Shown here: positions 29,482-43,400 of the stretch, piece after piece
Position numbering within the stretch: position 1 is the first letter of the stretch
How the letters are laid out: the number at the start of each line of letters is the position of its first letter
Source: Sinotaia quadrata
Taxonomy: Eukaryota > Mollusca > Gastropoda > Architaenioglossa > Viviparidae
NCBI GenBank assembly: GCA_028829895.1
Contig: CM054178.1
Coordinates: forward strand, 83,633,558 to 83,697,557
DNA length: 64,000 nucleotides
Reading direction: 5' to 3'
Position numbers and translations under genes: made by a program
Notes under the pieces: generated by a model
The model's input: the letters and a program-made list of their open reading frames with translations, nothing else
What the model was told of the DNA's origin: nothing
The model's database searches: none

Positions 29482-32400
29482 GTAATCGGTCCTGTTTCCT
29501 GGCGAGGTCAGATTTCGTTCATACAATATAGCAATGGGCAAAACGACTTTAAAATGATTTAACGTTTATGTTTTGTAAGCATGCTATTGTTTATCTTCAC
29601 TTTCTTTTTAATCGATAGGCACAATTCACAGAAGTTACATCAGAGGTACAATTCACAGCAGTTACATGATAGGTGCAATTAACAGCAGTCATAGTACAGT
29701 TACAATTCATAGCAGTCACATGGTTGGTACAATTCACAACATTCACATGGTAGGTACAATTTATAGCAGCCACATGGAAGTACAATTCACAGCAGTCACA
29801 TGGAAGGTGACGCCTCAAAAGCTGGTAAATCTTAGTGTTTCTTATTGCTGCTGTTAAAAATAATTTTAAATCAAGGTTGTCTATCTGTTAGGATTTTGAG
29901 GTCCGACCTTCTGTGACCGTGTACCCTCAACTTGGTGACTCACTGACCTTGAACTGCATCCCACCGGAGAGCATCCCGCCTGCTCAGGTGTTCTGGGTGA
30001 TTAAAAGGCCAACCGGTGGTTTCGATGCTGTGAATTATGATGCACGTGTGAACATTGGTCCTGAATGTGAGTATGAACACGTATATGCGCTTCGTAGATT
30101 TGTCTTTGTGTCACAGGTATGACGATGTCTTTGTGTCACAGGTATGACGATGTAAATTTTCTCGTAATTCAGAGACCTTCTTGCAAATAATATAAAATAC
30201 CTGTTGCAATATGTATTTTATTTTCTCTGAATCTTGTATTATGTGACTTGACTGAATATTGTATTATTTTATTTAGTCTGAGTGCTGAATTATTTTATTT
30301 TGCCCGAATGTTGTATTATTTTACTTTGCCTGAATGATGTATTATTTTATTTTGCCTGAATGATGTATTATTTTACTTTGCCTGAATGTTGTGTTATTTT
30401 ACTTTGCCTGAATGATGTATTATTTTATTTTGCCTGAATGATGTATTATTTTACTTTGCCCGAATGTTTTATTATTTTACTTTGCCTGAATGATGTATTA
30501 TTTTACTTTGCCCGAATGTTTTATTATTTTACTTTGCCTGAATGATGTATTATTTTACTTTGCCTGAATGTTGTTTTATTTTACTTTGCCTGAATGATGT
30601 ATTATTTTACTTTGCCTGTATGCATTACACCGATCTCGAGTTCGCATGAAAAATATCACGCTCAAGATATTTTCTCGAAGATCGAATTATTTTTACTTGC
30701 CAATTGCAGGGCAGTAGGTCATTCTCGTATTTTTAGACAAACCATTAAAAAGGACACTTCTCAGTTCCGTTGTTGTTCATTTATTGACATTTGTAGTTCT
30801 TATTTTACTATACTAACTTTCTCCCACCCACCCCAAATTAATTAACGATAGACAGTAAGGTGAGAATGTTAGTAGTATTTGAGGAATCGAAGTGTGTTTT
30901 TTAACAGTTAGGTCATAAATTACTATATATTGCTAATTTCTGTTAATTATGTGACATGAATATGAGTTAACAAACAAAAAAACTTATATCTTAAGATGTG
31001 TGATATCTTACACAAAACAGTGTTTATTGCACGTAATGATGAAAACTCGTGTCAGTGGAATTAGATGTAAAAACTTAAACACAAGATTATAGGCAGGATA
31101 TCCCACCGCCATCACTTCCGCTCCGCTACTCCAAAATGTTTATTATATATTTTCTTATTACCGCTATTTCCGCTTCAGGATATAATTACAATCTGACTAT
31201 TCAGTTTGTTTGTTAATTTTTTATAATATGTGTTGCAGATCGTCTGCGCTTTACGAATGTCATACGTTCAGATTTCCAAAATGGTCGTGCGTATGCCTGC
31301 ATGGCTATGAACAAAATAATGCGAAAAACAACCCAAGGCCCACAGTACTTTATTGTACCTCAAGGGTGTAAGTAATTTTATCGAGTCAGTGCATGTCTGA
31401 AAGTTAAAAAGTAAACTCCAGGCTGAGATGAAACGAATTTTAGTGGAACATGCAACACATCCTAGCTCGTATTGGTTGAACACCTTGAAGGGTTGGGTGG
31501 GTGGATGAGAAAGTAGACTTGTTAATTTACAAAGAATGTCAGTGTAGCAGGGCGAATGAGTTGTGTAGCCACCTTGTGTGACGTTTTGCTGGGAGAGGGG
31601 CAAGATATTAATTCTCCACCTTCTCGTCCACCCCTGGCCGCCCGTAATTTCTCAAAACAGCTTCTGGTTGGACACACGTGTTAGAAGGATGGAAGATAGA
31701 TAATATAGAACAGTAGAGTGAAAATTGAGAAGATAAGCTTCGAGCCCTATTGATACGTACAGCCAGGTATATTAATTAAATATAGGTGAGAGACCACAAC
31801 ACAATATGGAAGTGAGCCACGCCAACACGAGTGATCTAAGTATCAATATTTAAGATAAATAAAATAAGACAGAATGTGGTTACAAATAGCGAATGGTTCA
31901 ACGGTTTAAATTAGAGCTTATAAATGAACATCGTTCATAGTCCTGACCATGTAGTGTTGTAATAGAAAGTTCGTTTGAGTCTCACGATCACTGCCTGCGG
32001 TAATTACTTGATTTGATCGTTTGAGCTAATTATAATAAGTGAATTTAAAAAAGGAACTCTAAGTAAACTTTGATAGAAGCTGTTGACTTATTCATTTAGC
32101 ATGTGATGACGTTAAGTCTAGGGTGTGGTGTGTAGGTGGTACGTTGAACTGTGGTCTCAGGCCCTTGAGATGTTCCTCTCTGGCGTTGCTTCACGGCTCA
32201 GCGCTTGTCGAAACAAGCAAGATGTGTGTTGTGATTTGATCAGTTGTTTTTTTCTAGAGAGACAACTCCAACTAGATGTTCATTCATGCTTACAAAATAA
32301 TATCCACAAAGAATTGAACATAGATTTTAAAAAAAAAATCTAAACGTATATTTAACAGCTTAACAGGTATACAAGTGGGTCTTAATCATCTAAAGAAGTA

Positions 32401-34359
32401 TAATAGTCATTCAAACACCATACTAAACACAGGACAACACTGTCCTTTCTTAAGTTAAATTGCTAAAGTTACTGATACTGCTAGAGGTTACAATTTTATC
32501 GGCTTTCATTTATCTGCTTAACGTTTTCAGATTTGTGATGGTGATCGCTGTGATCGCGCTCTCTCACACTGCCATGCACATATTAACACAGATTTGACAT
32601 CGTTCTACTTCTTTTTTAAAGTTTACCCGAAAGTAAATTTAACAGTGAAGTGAAATCTAACTTAGGCAACGACGACAGACAATACATTTTAATAAATAAA
32701 ACATTAATATAATTTTTAAAATAAAGATTGAGTAAATAATTTGTACTTCATCGTTGTGAGTTCTGTTAACAAGCCTTCTGTTAAAACAAAGGGATCAAAA
32801 TACTACTCGTCATATCCCAAAAGAGGAAATGACAATTATAGAACAATTGATTTATAAGCTATAAGCTATAAGCTCAAAGCACTTGTGTTAAGTTTCAAAA
32901 TCTTCTTATTTTTATTTCTGATTACAAAGTAACATCATTCATCCTTTAAATCTGAAGACTACTAGTACTACCATGTACTGCATTTGAAGTCAGCAATTAA
33001 TAATTCCTTGGGGTACTTCATTTGAAATCAGCAATAATAATTCACTGGTGCAAACAGCAAAATCGGGCAGAATGGTAAAGTAATTCTTCCTCCTGAAAAT
33101 CTGTTTGATTTTTTTGTTGTTTGTTTCCACGATCTACCCTCAACTCTGAGAATGTCTTAAAATAAAATTATAGATGTTTGATTTGCCATGTCAGAATAGA
33201 ATTTCTAAGGTATGTGCTGGGTTTGATACCGTCTATTTTGACATAGAGATAGCCTTTGTTGGAATCGTAGATTATATAAATATATTATTTATTATGAATT
33301 ATATAACCTATGTAGAACCTCTCCCTCCCCCATTTCAAACAGACTAAGAGTAAGACTAAGAGTAGACTGTAATTCTCTTGGTTTTATTTCTCTTGGTCAT
33401 AATTCTCTTGGTTTTAATTCTCTTGGTCACAGTTCTTTTAGCCAGAGACATAGTCATAGGTACACAGTCTGACTTTACAATGTTACTGAATAAAATATAT
33501 AATTTATTAAATTTATGTTACCTTAGTAAGCTCCAATTTGAACTGACTTATTGAGACACTCAACATGGCCACTGATATAATCAGACTTAACATGCATCCT
33601 TTAAACTTAAAGACAGAACAATTAAGAGTTAAGGACAAATGTTTTAACACAGATTTAATCAAATTAATAGCAAACTGGTATACCTTGCTGATTTTAATCA
33701 TAAAGTTCAAGACATGGTGGAAGGATAACTGAGTACTCTTATACTAGTAATTATCTGTTCTCACTAGATTTCCTTAAGAAATGAGTCTTTCACAAAATAA
33801 TTTTGTTTATTAAAAATTTGTAGACATGTTTCTGTTTCAAACTTTTGAAAATAAACAGCTTCTAACTTTGTGCTTACTAGAGTCAGGCTTCTAAATTAAA
33901 CAGTCAATATACATATATTTTCAGCTACAGAGGAATTCCATCCAACTCAGTACTTGTGGGCCTCCATTGATGACCATTTAGGATTGCGTAATAAACAGTT
34001 TCGAGTCAAGTGTATCTTTTCCGGAAAGTATGTTTATTTTGTTTACAAATATTTTTAACAACTCTAGCTGGAAAGTTAGTTTATTTAGTTTTAGTTATAC
34101 TTTTTGTCAATAATATAATGGCTGACTTCTAAATCAGTGCAGTCCAGTTAAACTGCTTATGTTTATATAGAAGTAAGTTTTGGGGCATTTTATTAAGAAA
34201 ACAGTATTTTACAGGTTAAATGAAGTAGTGTCGAATAAGTCGATAAGACAGTGATCTTGCTGTTCAAAGCACTACCGTGATCTAATGGAGTTCTGTATAT
34301 GCATATTAATTTTATTTTGCTTAAATTTAAAAACAGAAGCAGCCATTTTTCCCTCCTCC

Positions 34360-34436
<77 letters not shown>

Positions 34437-37400
34437 AAACATTTTTTAAAGGCTTCCATATAGTCATAGTTTTTCCATTATGACTTATTCTTTTTAGGAA
34501 TGTCTGCCATTTTGATTGCCTATATTATCCTCAGAAATGATTTTGTTTATCATTATGGCTAGTATCAGCAATGAATAGCCTTGTATGGTGAAATTCTAAT
34601 ACTCCAGCAAGAGACTTTAACTGCCAGTATAAATTGTACCTTTTAAAATAACTTTGCCTGCCAGTATAAATAGTATCTTTTGAAGTGATTTGCCTATCAA
34701 TGTAAATAGCACCTTTTGAAATTACTTTGCCTGCCCTTTTTATGAACATTTAAAAGTGTTTGGTTTTCTATGAGCTTGTTTGTTACAGAATCTGTGGAAG
34801 TGAACCAATTTTCTATTATTTATTTTGCCAACCAAAATAGAAGTGCATGTAACTGTCTAAGGACCAGTGAAATTAACCTGCCTTATTTACTCTTACTGTC
34901 TTAGTTTTTGCCATCCAGAAACAAAAGTTCATAGTATTGTTACCTCTTATGGCCTTTTGCCAACCAGAATAAAAATGCTTGTAGTTGTCACATGGCCTGC
35001 AAAATCAACTTGAAGTCTTGTTATTTTGTTTGTATGGGCTTTTGCTGACTGACCAGAAAATTTACAATGTTTTGAATTACCAAATGGACTTTAAAAAAAA
35101 AAAAAGTGCATTTAGTTGTCACAGAAATAGAATAAAGTGCATGTAGCGGTTATATGGCCCATGAAGTTGATTGATTTTGCCTTGATATTTCTCTATACAT
35201 TTCCAAGTAAAACAATAATGCACGTAGCTTTTGCATGGCTTTCTACATCAGCCTGCTTCTCTTGTTGTTTACTGTATGAATTTTGCCACCCAAAATTAAA
35301 GTGCTTGTAATTGTCATTTTGTCTTTGGCTTATTGGTGTTATGAGCATATATCTTGTGAGGTATAAATTTCCACTTCAGGTGTATCCATTACCTTTGTTG
35401 CCATGCCTGAGTGAGCAAGGTGCCTAGTTATCTTCTAATATTCTGTTTTAGCCCTACACCTGATGTTCATTGGGAAAGGACAGATGGCTCTCCCCTTCCA
35501 AACAGAGCCAAGATTGCCAGCTTTGGGCAGGAGTTAATTATTAATGATTTGCAGTTTGATGATGAAGGCATCTATGAATGCTGGGCAACCAATGTGTACA
35601 CATCAACTAGGGTCCAGCGCACTGTTAATTTGCGTGTAGAATGTGAGTATCTGCTTCAGGTATGTTTATTTAACATGTGTATCATATCTTCTTTACCAGT
35701 AAGTAATCAGATTTTGATTTTTTTTTAAAACTTAGGATGATTGAGTACAACTAGATCTCTTAACCATTTCTCAAACCAATATATTAATTATAAATATGAA
35801 GAATTTATTGAAAATCTGATGTCAAATATAGATGCTTTAAGCAGTTTAAAGTTTCACCTTATACAATTTACAAAAATGGCACCAGTGCTAATATGATCAA
35901 TATTTATGAATGCTGGTAATTTGATAAGATTTTTCATTAGTTTATTGCTTTTCATGTTTTTCAAAGCATATTATTTTATTGTACGAGATCTATTAAAATG
36001 GTCCCAATTTAGTTTCATATTAATTGTAGATACTTTCTAAAAGAAAAGGAAAAATAAATTGATCGAGTAAATTTGATGCGTGCTATTGATCTGACATTAT
36101 TATATTGATTTCCAGCCTCACCTTACTGGGTCATAGAACCACAAGATGTGGAGATTGGTATCAATGGCACAGCTGAGTTCAACTGTTTGGCTAATGCAAG
36201 GCCAGAGCCAGAATATTTCTGGTTTGTTAATGGAATTAGGCTGGAGGGTAAACCAATAGTCACATTATCATGAATTTAATTCTTGTATGACTTTAAATTT
36301 GATGCATATATAATAAATTATTTATATTTATGTAGTGTATGGTATTTTAATTTAACAGTGTGTATTGTCTCTTGTTATCAAAGCAAAATGTTAAATGATA
36401 AAAACTACAAATAAAATTAATTATTAATATTCACATCATAAGATGGTGCTAAAGAATAAAGTGACATAAATCTGTCCAGATGTCAGGGACAGCAGAATCA
36501 CTGCAGCTCGTTTTAAACGTCCACGTCCAGATCGTATCATCTTTACTGGTGTGCAGAGAGATGATGCTATGGTGATACAGTGTAATGCCACCAACAAACA
36601 TGGCTACGTCTGGGGTGATGCTTACCTGAATGTTCTCTGTAAGCATAGTTCTGTTTAAGATAAAGGAATTAAATCTAGGATTGAAAAATTAATCATTTTT
36701 TAAAAAAAGTATTGTTGTTAATAATTTTTAATATTTATATGCTGTTTTTATTTTAATGAGAGAACCTGTCTACATGAAATAGAATATTGATGTGAGTAGT
36801 ACCATACAGTTTTAGGAATTCTAAGAGAATTACATATTTAGCAGGCTACAGTCCAAGCAGTAACTTTGGCAATTATCAAGGCTTTAATCTAGGTAATTGT
36901 ATAGACAATAATTTTGCCAGTTGTCTAGGCAATAATCTTGCCAGTTACCTAGGCAATAATCTTGCCAGTTGTCCAGACAGTAATATTGCCAGTTGTCTAG
37001 GCAATAATCTTGCCAGTTGTCTAGGCAGTAATCTTGCTAGTTGTGTAGGCAATAATCTTGACAGTTATCTAGGCAATAATCTTGCCAGTTATCTAGACAA
37101 TAATCTTGCCAATTGTCTAGGCAGTAATCATGCCAATCATCTAGGCACTAATCATGCCAGTCATCTAGGCACTAATTATGCCAATCATCTAAGCAGAAGT
37201 CTTGGCAGTTGTCTAGGCAGTAATTTTGCTAGTCATCTAGGCCAGCCTCTCTCAACTTTGTCACACTGAAACCTTTGAAATAATTTTCAAGTCTCAGGGA
37301 ACTCCTGCATAAAAATTACTATATCTACATTGTTTATTTCTTTTTTCAATCATGATCTTTCTGGAAATCTCTAGAGACTTCTTTCAGAACCCTAGGGTTC

Positions 37401-40400
37401 CAAGGAACCCTTGTTGACAAACTCTGGTCTAGGCTGTATTCTTGGGAAACATCTAGGCAGTAATCTTGCCAACGACCTAGCTAATAATCTAGAAATCTTG
37501 GTATTAATCAAAGGCAATAATCTAGGTAATAATTTAAGCAATAATTTAGGTAGCAATAATCTAGGTAATAATTTAGGCAATAATTCAGACAGCAATAATC
37601 TAGGTAGTAATAATCTAGGCAATAATTTAAAAACAAACCACAAAATAAGTGTTTTGGAACATTCACTTCTGTTGTTAACCAGTGATATAATTAATAAGGA
37701 ATTTTTATTATATATATATATATATATGGTGGTCATTTCCCCTAAATCCAGCCATTTGTTAATATATGCATCTTCAAAATAGCCCTCTATAACAGTTATG
37801 TAATGAATTCATGTGCAGCCGAAGCTCCAACCATTCTTACTCCCCCTGAGCCCCAGAAAGTAGTGGCAGAGGGAACCTCCATCAGCTTAACATGTCATAT
37901 GGCAGGAAAGCCAGACCCAATCATCACATGGTATAAAGGAAAAGATCAGATAACTGGGGGACGCTACAAGATCAAAATCAATGGAGATCTCCATATAAAT
38001 GTAAGCAGAAATCTCAGACTGAACTCCAACATTAAGATCATTAAAGGGAAACTCTCGTTCACTAGAATCATGAAAGGGAAGTTACTGAGTTCGAGGATAT
38101 ATTTTCTATTAACAACATTTTTTGTTGTTTTTCTGATACATGAAATGGGTTTAATAAGATGACCGAAAACAATGTTTATTTAAAAGTAATTACTTCTGTC
38201 AATCTGTGCATTTTCAGAATGTGGTGCTGGCTGATGCAGGTACTTACATGTGTGAAGCACGAAACGTTTTCAATACAACTAGTGCAAGTGGCATACTCCT
38301 AGTTCGACAGAAAACCAGAATTGAACTGGCACCCCAAGATATCGAGGTCAATGCAGGCACTGAAGTTAAGTTTACCTGCTCTGGAACAACAGATCCGGAA
38401 GAAGTGAGACTTCAGTTACATGTTGAAGATAACTTTCATTTTTAGTTATTTATTTCATATACATTGGATGCAGATTGCTTCTGGAGAAGTGTTTGACTTT
38501 AAACTAAAAGATATTATATTAAGATTCAATATTGTGTAATTTATTATTTAGTGTCATATAATTGATAGAATTGGAATTTGTTTAACAATTACAAACAGAC
38601 AAATGAAATTACATTACTATTATATTTGTTTAAAACCTGAAGGGTTTAGTTGAAGGTTCTGTGTTTTAGAAAAAAGAGTGTATAAATTTATCAAAATAAA
38701 ATTAAAATGTGAAAATACAGAATAATAAAGTACACTACTTAAAAACAATTGATTGCTACTGTCATTCAGGTTTGTAGTGAGTGGTCTGACCTACTGTTTT
38801 GACTATTTATTGCATTAAAAAAACTTGCTTTTATATTTGTGTGTTTAGTTCAGAATAGGAAATGTTTTATTGATCAGACATTCTAACATTCAAGCACTCA
38901 ACAGAAATTTAATTAAATAAATGTAATGCATTGGTTGATGTGTCTTACAGTAAAATTTATTTCAAGTCTGATTTTAAAAAGTGAACAGTTTGGTTTTATG
39001 CTAATTTTACAGGTGAAAAGGTTACAGATTATGTGGTTTAAAGACAACAAAAAAATTTCTACTTCAGTCCAGCGTATAACTACCAACCAACAGGATAACT
39101 CGCTTGCAATCTCTGGCACCATTGTACGAGATTCTGGCACCTACAAGTGTGTTGTTACAAATGGTCTTGATACTGCACAAGCTTCAGCTATGCTAGTTGT
39201 CAGAGGTTTGTTAGTAATTTCACTTATAAAATTTTTATTATTTTAAATGTACACAAACCAGTTTTAATTGAATGTTAATTGTTATTTCCCTTACATAACA
39301 TATATAAGAACAAATGAAAATCAAAAGAATAATGCAGAATGCTGCTCATACACTTACTTGCAAAAGTTATTATTATCATGAAACCCTATGTACAATGTTA
39401 GAATGTACATCTTTAATGCTCTTAGCATGTTTATTGCATTGATTTGGGAGTTGAGAATTATATCCTGTTGGGACAGGCTGGTCCAGATCTCTGGCACTGG
39501 TAGATTAAACAAACAAAAATTGTGTGCATGTTTTCAGATAAACCTGCAGCGATGCTGGACTAATATAGTGATCATATTTGTAGTTCCAAGTAAACCATTG
39601 TAGATCACTCAAGTTGATCAATGCCAGCATCATGTACATCAGTGCTAGACTTGTGGGAAAACAGACCTCCTCAACAGAAGATTAGTTTTAATTTTATTGC
39701 ATCATGATTCAGTACAATGAGAAGTTAAAAAAATTCAATCTCTAATAGATCGGCCAGACAGCCCAACTAAAGTGCGTATAGAAAAGTGCAAGGACAGAAA
39801 TGCAACAATAGTGTGGATGCCAGGCAGTTACAACAATGCACCAGTTCAGTACTTCATTATTCAGTTCAACACCTTCAGTCCAGATGCTTGGAGTTTTGCC
39901 AAGAAGGTAATTACACTTCTTAGATTTATTCATGCCCTATTTACATGTTTATGTTTCTGATACAGATACATTTTTTGTTGTTGACAATTGCTTTTATTAT
40001 ATTGACAAGATAAGCTCTTTTATCTGCACAATTATTTCACATCCTTACCTGACTCATTGTGAATAAATTCATGTGATCTCAGTTTCTTGCATTGAAAAAA
40101 AATAATATATTGGTTTTACAGTTTTCTTTGAGAGATTTAAGTTCTTGAAGGTAAATATAAATTAATTATCATGGATGAGGAGAGTGAAAGATATGAGCTT
40201 TGGGGTAGGTTTTCTTGTCTGTTCCAGTCTTTCTGAATTTTAATTTTAAGGCTCTTCCTCCCCTCTCTCCCTTTCCAAGTATATATATATATATCTGCAG
40301 ATTATGAAATATGTTCCAGAGTTTTAAATAAAAAAAAATTTAAACATTTTTTTGTGATTAGTACTTTGTCTTTCAGTTGTATAATTTTATAATATAAATA

Positions 40401-43400
40401 TATATATATATAGTGTGTGTTGATTTTATTTTAGTCATTCATATTCTGTCAGTAAATTAATTTGTATATGCTCATTGAGTTTAATATTAACTTCATAAAT
40501 CACTTGTATTTTATTATTTGATCTGCATACACATTAGATTTCTTTAGTGTGCTTTTTAACTTTTTTTTCAGGCATCTAGCTCTTAAAAAAATTTAGAATT
40601 TTTACTTTTTAACAAGAAACTGATGTGAATTCTAAATATGATAAAAGCATTAAAACTCCACTTTTAGAAGGAAAATTGATTAGTGATTCTTTTGTGTTGG
40701 CTTCCTCCCAAAAAATTATTTATTTTATTTTAATTTTTGGTAAAAGGTTTATGTGTATGTGTAGTAACCATAGTAATGAGCTTATTTCAATTGTACCAAT
40801 TGTTTTCTTTTGTGTCATATCAAACAAGAAATGTATTATTTTTAGCATTTTCTTGACTGGATTAGGTGGACTCTATTTATAGTTCTGCCAACATAAGTCT
40901 TTCTCCATGGGTGAACTACACCTACCGTGTGATTGCCTACAACAAGATTGGTGAAAGTGACCCTAGTTTACCGACTGTTGAAGTGTGCACATCAAATGCA
41001 GATCATCCTGAGAGCCATCCCCAGAATCTGCGTACAGTTGGAAACATTCCAAACTTTTTGCATATCCAGTGGACTGTAGGTTGAGAAACAGTTCATTCAT
41101 TGTGTGTTTGGAGAGACTGGATAAAATCATTAAATAAATGATTTTAAGTTTTTTTTCAGGCAGATCCTTTTAAGTGTTGAAACAGTATAAATTAGAACAA
41201 AAGGCCAAAGCTTTTTTCAGTCAAACAATCATTTATAGTAATAATTAATTAAATTTGTAATTAGCACTTCATATCCCTAAGCATTTTATAATTGTAATAC
41301 ATTTGAGCAACCTTGAGCAGGAGATGGTGTATGACTTGGGGGGGAAAATATCTCTTGTTTGCTGTTCCTGGAGTGAGACCTAAATCTCTGTTTACTTGCA
41401 ATGCAGTCAAGGCCACCCAGTTTTCTTTGTCATTCTTGAATATTTCATTTTAGAGACATTAGATATTAGTTGTAAAATATTACAGATACACTGATAACAT
41501 ATTGGGATGTTACCATTATCTGATAAAATTGGTAGCAAAGTCACCTTTCATTGCATTAACAATTGGCAAATAGCAAGGGATTCAAGTGAAATAATTTATC
41601 TTATTTTTCAGCCAATGCCACCAATAGAGCAAAATGGTCCAGGATTCCAGTATATTTTGCAGTTTAAGAGAGAAGGGCAACCAGAGAGCACAGTGCAACG
41701 GATCCCTATTAATACTTGGAGTACATCCTTTTATAAATATAGTACGCCTAACCAGCTTTATGAGCCCTATCAAATTACACTCAGAGCGAGAAATATGTTA
41801 GGGGAGGCCCAGCAAGACCCACCCACCATTCGAGGTTTCACAGGAGAATCAGGTATTGTATATTTCTTAGTTGTATTATTTGTTTTGCTGAATTGCAGAT
41901 GTTGCATCAAAAAAACATCCTAAATAAAATAATTATGTTAATAATGACAACACTAATAATAATAATGATGATGATGATGCAGTTACTAATTTTTAAAAAT
42001 CTTCATAGTACTATATGTAAAGAGAGAATTGGCAGAGTAAAGATTATGTTCTAAAATATCTCTATTTTATATTAATGGTAATTTATAGTTTACACATGCA
42101 GAGCTGCAAAATCTTCATGAAGTTTATAGATACCTAGGACAAACCTATCAAATCCAGCGTTAGGTATAGTTTGATTTATTCTCATCACAAACACTATATA
42201 TTTACAACTATGGCAAAAGACACATTCTTGGGCTGTATTTATTTCAAGATAAATTTATATTTTAGTTTTAGTGTTTTGATTTATTTCCTCTTGGTATAAA
42301 GTGGGTTTGATTACATAATTCTTTATTAGTTCCAACCATTGTGCCAACAAACTTGAGAGTTGAAGATGTTAAAGACACAGTAGTCACTTTGGCCTGGGAA
42401 TTTAGCTATGCTGAACTGAACAAAACTCCAAATAATATCCATGGCGAGTTTAGAGGCTTTAAGGTAAGTTCTTTTAAGTTGCAGTTTTTAGTTGTTTTTT
42501 TTTGTTGGCAGTAGAATTCTTTATTTAATATTTAAATAGTAGTGATCAATAGTAGTGATCAGAGTAGTGATCAAGCAAATATTATGTTCGTGTGACTCAT
42601 GTTATGACTAGTGTAATGACTTTTGACTAAAGAATGACTAGTGTAGTGACCATGTAATGAATAGTGTAATGATTCGCTTAATGACTAGTGTAATGACTTA
42701 TGTAATGATTAAAGAGTGACTAGTGTAGTGACTTGTGTAATGACTAAACTGTTCAAAATAACTTTAGATAACCATTTGTCACATGTAATGCCATTCCACT
42801 CTCAGCTGACACTGAGTTACATGCCATGCTTTACTGTCAATTTTCAGTTTAGCAATTTGACACCCCACTTAATGACATAACTTCTGGCACACCTATTGAT
42901 ATTCCAGGCATCCTATATGAATTTATCTGTTGATACCACAACCCAGACCTAGTTTTTTTTGATTCATTGTTATCTTACTTCATAATGAACCCATGAACAG
43001 AGATTCTCATTCTAATCAAATATCAGTACCTCCTATTAAAAATACTACATCATTTCATTGGAATAGGCAGATATTTGCTCTGACTGTATGGTAATAATTC
43101 ATTGCTTAGTGAACCCAATAACAGATTCTCAATCCCTTCACATCTTTTTAAATACCAGTGCCTCACATTAAAAATATTACATCAGTTCATTAGAATACTC
43201 TGATTTTATGGTATTTTTAGGGCTGATTTTTAAAAACAAGAAAAGTAGCACTTAAGGTAACTATAGGGAGTTGTAGAAGCTTTAAACTATTGGAACAGGT
43301 TCGCGTAAAGAGAATGCATTATTGTCCACTTGCCAACTAAATGTGCTTAATATGAAACTATTTTTCTCATCTGTGTTTACCCCACCATCTTTACAACTAT

